Shown: positions 6,742-8,123 of the stretch, piece after piece
How positions within the stretch are numbered: position 1 is the stretch's first letter
How the letters are laid out: each line of letters starts with the position of its first letter
Source of the DNA: Geoglobus sp.
Lineage (GTDB): Archaea; Halobacteriota; Archaeoglobi; Archaeoglobales; Archaeoglobaceae
Length of the DNA stretch: 8,123 bases
NCBI GenBank assembly: GCA_015523645.1
Contig: WAJY01000275.1
Coordinates: forward strand, 1-8,123
Direction: 5' to 3'
Notes under the pieces: model-generated
What the model saw: only the letters and a program-made list of their open reading frames with translations
Databases searched by the model: none
What the model was told of the DNA's origin: nothing
Made by a program: the position numbers and the translations under genes

Positions 6742-6754
6742 TAATTATTTTTTC
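6742..6754 (-). promoter_or_regulatory. BRE/TATA promoter of gpsA
   Basis: The minus strand reads GAAAAAATAATTA: an A-rich BRE followed by TAATTA, whose centre is 27-28 nt upstream of the ATG at 6717. It fills most of the pyrF-gpsA gap. With no Shine-Dalgarno site, it implies a leaderless gpsA mRNA in addition to any read-through from pyrF. Confidence 0.6.
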
Positions 6755-6758
6755 TGCC

Positions 6759-7400
6759 CTATGCTTTTTTTGCAATCTCTATGGCATTCAGGAATTCTTT
6801 TGCTGATTTTTCAGGATTTTTTGATTTGTATATGGCTCTTCCAACAATTATTCCATCTGCCCCGGCTTTAATAGCCTCGAAAACATCACCACCTTGCACA
6901 CCCACTCCGGGTACAATTATCTTTACACTATCATCAAGCCTTCTAAGCTCTTCTATTTTTTTTGGTCTTGTAGCAGGTGCAATCAGACCCTCGCATCCTA
7001 TTTCGATAGCCATTTTGGCTATCTCAATTGAATGTTTCTCCATGAAATTCTTGGCACCTTCACTGCTCAATTCTGTCACAACATAAACTTCCCCATCAAA
7101 TTTTTCTGCAACCCTTTTAACACCTGCAACTACATCTCTGCCCACAAATCCATGGGAAATTACTGCATTGGCTCCACTTTCGAAGGCAATCTTCGCAATC
7201 AGCTCGGATGTGAATGGTATGTCTGCAATTTTAAAGTCTGCAACTACAGGTTTCATTTTTCTCAGTTCTCCTACAATGTCTAAGCCAGAAGACAGCACCA
7301 GAGGATAGCTAATCTTTACTGCAGAAATGTATTTTTCAACCTTTTTTGCAACAGATAACGCCTTCTCTCTCTCTGTTAGGTCAAGTGCGAGAATCAGCAT
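6759..7400 (-). CDS. pyrF: Orotidine 5'-phosphate decarboxylase
   Basis: Catalyses the last step of de novo UMP synthesis, OMP to UMP plus CO2, in the cytosol. From the ATG at 7400 it has 213 residues, the normal size for archaeal OMPDC, a TIM barrel. Visible active-site elements are Asp7 in LALDL, Lys29 in AVKIS, the DxKxxD tetrad residues Asp55-Lys57-Asp60 in DFKIADIP, PGVGVQGGD at 164-172 (phosphate-binding loop) and GRAIY at 187-191. DFKIADIP distinguishes it from the homologous hexulose-phosphate synthase, which has a different sequence after DxK. An in-frame ATG at 7454 would add 18 residues, but these overlap the promoter and are unlike the family N-terminus. It is divergent from hxlB with 100 nt between start codons. 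Confidence 0.95.
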   Translation of the reverse strand: MLILALDLTEREKALSVAKKVEKYISAVKISYPLVLSSGLDIVGELRKMKPVVADFKIADIPFTSELIAKIAFESGANAVISHGFVGRDVVAGVKRVAEKFDGEVYVVTELSSEGAKNFMEKHSIEIAKMAIEIGCEGLIAPATRPKKIEELRRLDDSVKIIVPGVGVQGGDVFEAIKAGADGIIVGRAIYKSKNPEKSAKEFLNAIEIAKKA

Positions 7401-7424
7401 CAAACCAATAAGTTTTAAAGAAAA

Positions 7425-7436
7425 TTTAAAGTTTCT
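7425..7436 (-). promoter_or_regulatory. BRE/TATA promoter of pyrF
   Basis: The minus strand reads AGAAACTTTAAA: a good BRE (GAAAC) directly followed by TTTAAA, centred 27-28 nt upstream of the ATG at 7400. There is no Shine-Dalgarno site, so the mRNA is probably leaderless. This fixes the start at 7400 rather than 7454. Confidence 0.68.
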
Positions 7437-7460
7437 TGATATGATGATAGGCAACCCAAA

Positions 7461-7468
7461 ATTTAATA
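7461..7468 (+). promoter_or_regulatory. TATA box of hxlB
   Basis: Reads atttaata, preceded by cccaaaa as a possible BRE. Its centre is about 36 nt before the ATG at 7501, so transcription would start near 7491 and give a leader of about 10 nt. It stands back to back with the pyrF promoter, TATA centres about 37 bp apart. Confidence 0.5.
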
Positions 7469-7490
7469 GCAGTCAGAAAACAAATTCCTT

Positions 7491-7495
7491 AGGTG
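7491..7495 (+). promoter_or_regulatory. Shine-Dalgarno site of hxlB
   Basis: AGGTG is placed 5 nt before the ATG at 7501 and supports that start over the ATGs at 7441 and 7444. Confidence 0.55.
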
Positions 7496-7500
7496 TCAAG

Positions 7501-8070
7501 ATGGCTGGTGAGCAGATACTCAAGTTCCTCGATACATTTGAAAATCAAATTCGGACATTAAAGGAGAATCTGAATTTTGAGGAGATTGAGAGATTAATTG
7601 AAGCCATACAAAAGGCAAACAGCATATTTGTTCTAGGAGCCGGAAGAAGTGGATTCATCGCAAAGGCATTTGCCATGAGGCTGATGCATTGCGGTTACAA
7701 TGTTTATGTTGTCGGAGAGACAGTAACGCCGAGAATAGGAAAGGACGATTTGCTCATAGCAATCTCCGGATCTGGAGAGACGACTTCAGTTGTGAACATA
7801 AGCAGAAAGGCAAAGGAAGCGATTGGATCAAAGCTTGTAGCCATAACAAGTCACAATAACTCTTCTCTGGCAAGAATTTCAGATGTAGTTGTTCAGATAA
7901 AGGGCAAAATCAAGACTGCAAGGGATGAGGAGCTTTCAAAGATTGCACCACTGGGCACGATGTTTGAGCTAACTGTAATGGTCTTCTTGGATGCACTTAT
8001 AGCCGAGCTCATGAGCGTTAGGAATCTGACAGAGCAGGATTTAGAAGGAAGGCATGCGGTGCTTGAGTGA
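7501..8070 (+). CDS. hxlB: 6-phospho-3-hexuloisomerase (SIS domain)
   Basis: Interconverts fructose 6-phosphate and 3-hexulose 6-phosphate. With hexulose-phosphate synthase it forms the ribulose monophosphate route, which in many archaea runs in the direction of ribulose 5-phosphate to supply pentoses. The 189-residue protein is one SIS domain: GAGRSG at 46-51, VVGETVTPRIGKDDLL at 70-85, SGSGET at 89-94, Glu156 in PLGTMFE, and the C-terminal EGRHAVLE typical of this family (the Methanocaldococcus MJ1247 protein has about 180). The glycine-serine loops bind the sugar phosphate. The start at 7501 aligns the first loop with MJ1247 and has an AGGTG site; starts at 7441/7444 or upstream would add an atypical extension across the promoter. 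Next to it lies a pyrimidine gene, and 9 nt downstream another gene begins. The cognate synthase is not in the window. Confidence 0.93.
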   Translation: MAGEQILKFLDTFENQIRTLKENLNFEEIERLIEAIQKANSIFVLGAGRSGFIAKAFAMRLMHCGYNVYVVGETVTPRIGKDDLLIAISGSGETTSVVNISRKAKEAIGSKLVAITSHNNSSLARISDVVVQIKGKIKTARDEELSKIAPLGTMFELTVMVFLDALIAELMSVRNLTEQDLEGRHAVLE

Positions 8071-8075
8071 GGTGA
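8069..8075 (+). promoter_or_regulatory. Shine-Dalgarno site of the last, partial gene
   Basis: GAGGTGA overlaps the hxlB stop codon and lies 4 nt before the ATG at 8080. It chooses this ATG over the one at 8075, whose frame closes after nine codons. Confidence 0.6.
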
Positions 8076-8079
8076 TGAA

Positions 8080-8123
8080 ATGCATGAAGAGCTTGAGGAA
8101 CTAATAAAAAAATTGAGCAATGC
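8080..8123 (+). CDS. Start of an unidentified gene, cut by window end
   Basis: Only 14 codons are present (MHEELEELIKKLSN), open to the end of the window. The gene starts 9 nt after hxlB with a good Shine-Dalgarno site, so it is probably in the same operon. The charged, leucine-spaced N-terminus suggests a helix, but nothing about function can be inferred. Confidence 0.6.
   Translation, partial: MHEELEELIKKLSN

Noticed and set aside
6759..7400. Reading pyrF as 3-hexulose-6-phosphate synthase because hxlB is adjacent
   Set aside because: The active-site sequence DFKIADIP and the PGVGVQGGD loop are those of OMP decarboxylase; the genes are also divergent and not in an hxlAB operon.
7327..7500. 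Upstream extension of hxlB
   Set aside because: It would cover the pyrF start and both promoters, adds residues unlike the family, and the ATG at 7501 has a Shine-Dalgarno site and matches the family N-terminus. A start at 7441 or 7444 remains a minor possibility because a TTTTAAAG lies 25-28 nt upstream.

Overview
This 8.1-kb window is chromosomal DNA of an archaeon, most likely a member of the Archaeoglobales. Reasons: an archaeal-type S-adenosylmethionine synthetase; a glycerol-3-phosphate dehydrogenase that closely resembles what I remember of the Archaeoglobus fulgidus GpsA; an archaeal-length OMP decarboxylase; a stand-alone 6-phospho-3-hexuloisomerase; a tungstopterin aldehyde oxidoreductase-family enzyme; and BRE/TATA promoters about 27 nt upstream of start codons, the archaeal leaderless pattern. 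The genus is inferred, not proven. I see no rRNA, tRNA, CRISPR array, insertion sequence or prophage. Coding density is high and no gene-free stretch exceeds about 165 nt.

Layout. Minus strand, 1-2191: the S-adenosylmethionine synthetase gene (cut by the window start) preceded by a membrane-anchored family 2 glycosyltransferase; each has its own promoter. Plus strand, 2356-5706: a tight three-gene operon of a DHH/RecJ-like phosphoesterase, a four-cluster ferredoxin-type protein and an aldehyde:ferredoxin oxidoreductase (AOR) homologue, joined by overlapping reading frames with internal Shine-Dalgarno sites. Minus strand, 5707-7400: gpsA and pyrF, each with its own promoter. Plus strand, 7501 to the end: hxlB and the first codons of a following gene. 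The oxidoreductase and gpsA converge with no base between their stop codons. Glycosyltransferase/DHH and pyrF/hxlB are divergent pairs with short shared promoter regions.

Function. The ferredoxin/AOR pair should form a cytosolic tungsten (or molybdenum) oxidoreductase with its electron-transfer subunit. Its cluster cysteines are intact, but the canonical pterin-binding DxxGL(C/D) motifs are altered, so its cofactor geometry or substrate may be unusual. hxlB and pyrF can be linked through pentose supply: in archaea lacking the oxidative pentose phosphate pathway, hexulose-phosphate isomerase/synthase provides ribulose 5-phosphate for PRPP, which is needed to make the OMP that PyrF decarboxylates. 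GpsA makes sn-glycerol 3-phosphate, the enantiomer not used for archaeal membrane lipids; in Archaeoglobus a plausible use is phosphodiester stress solutes.

The window is mostly housekeeping. The points most worth a second look are the divergent AOR-family enzyme and its coupling to a nuclease-like gene, the zero-spaced convergent gene ends, and the consistent leaderless promoter architecture, which corrects several start codons.
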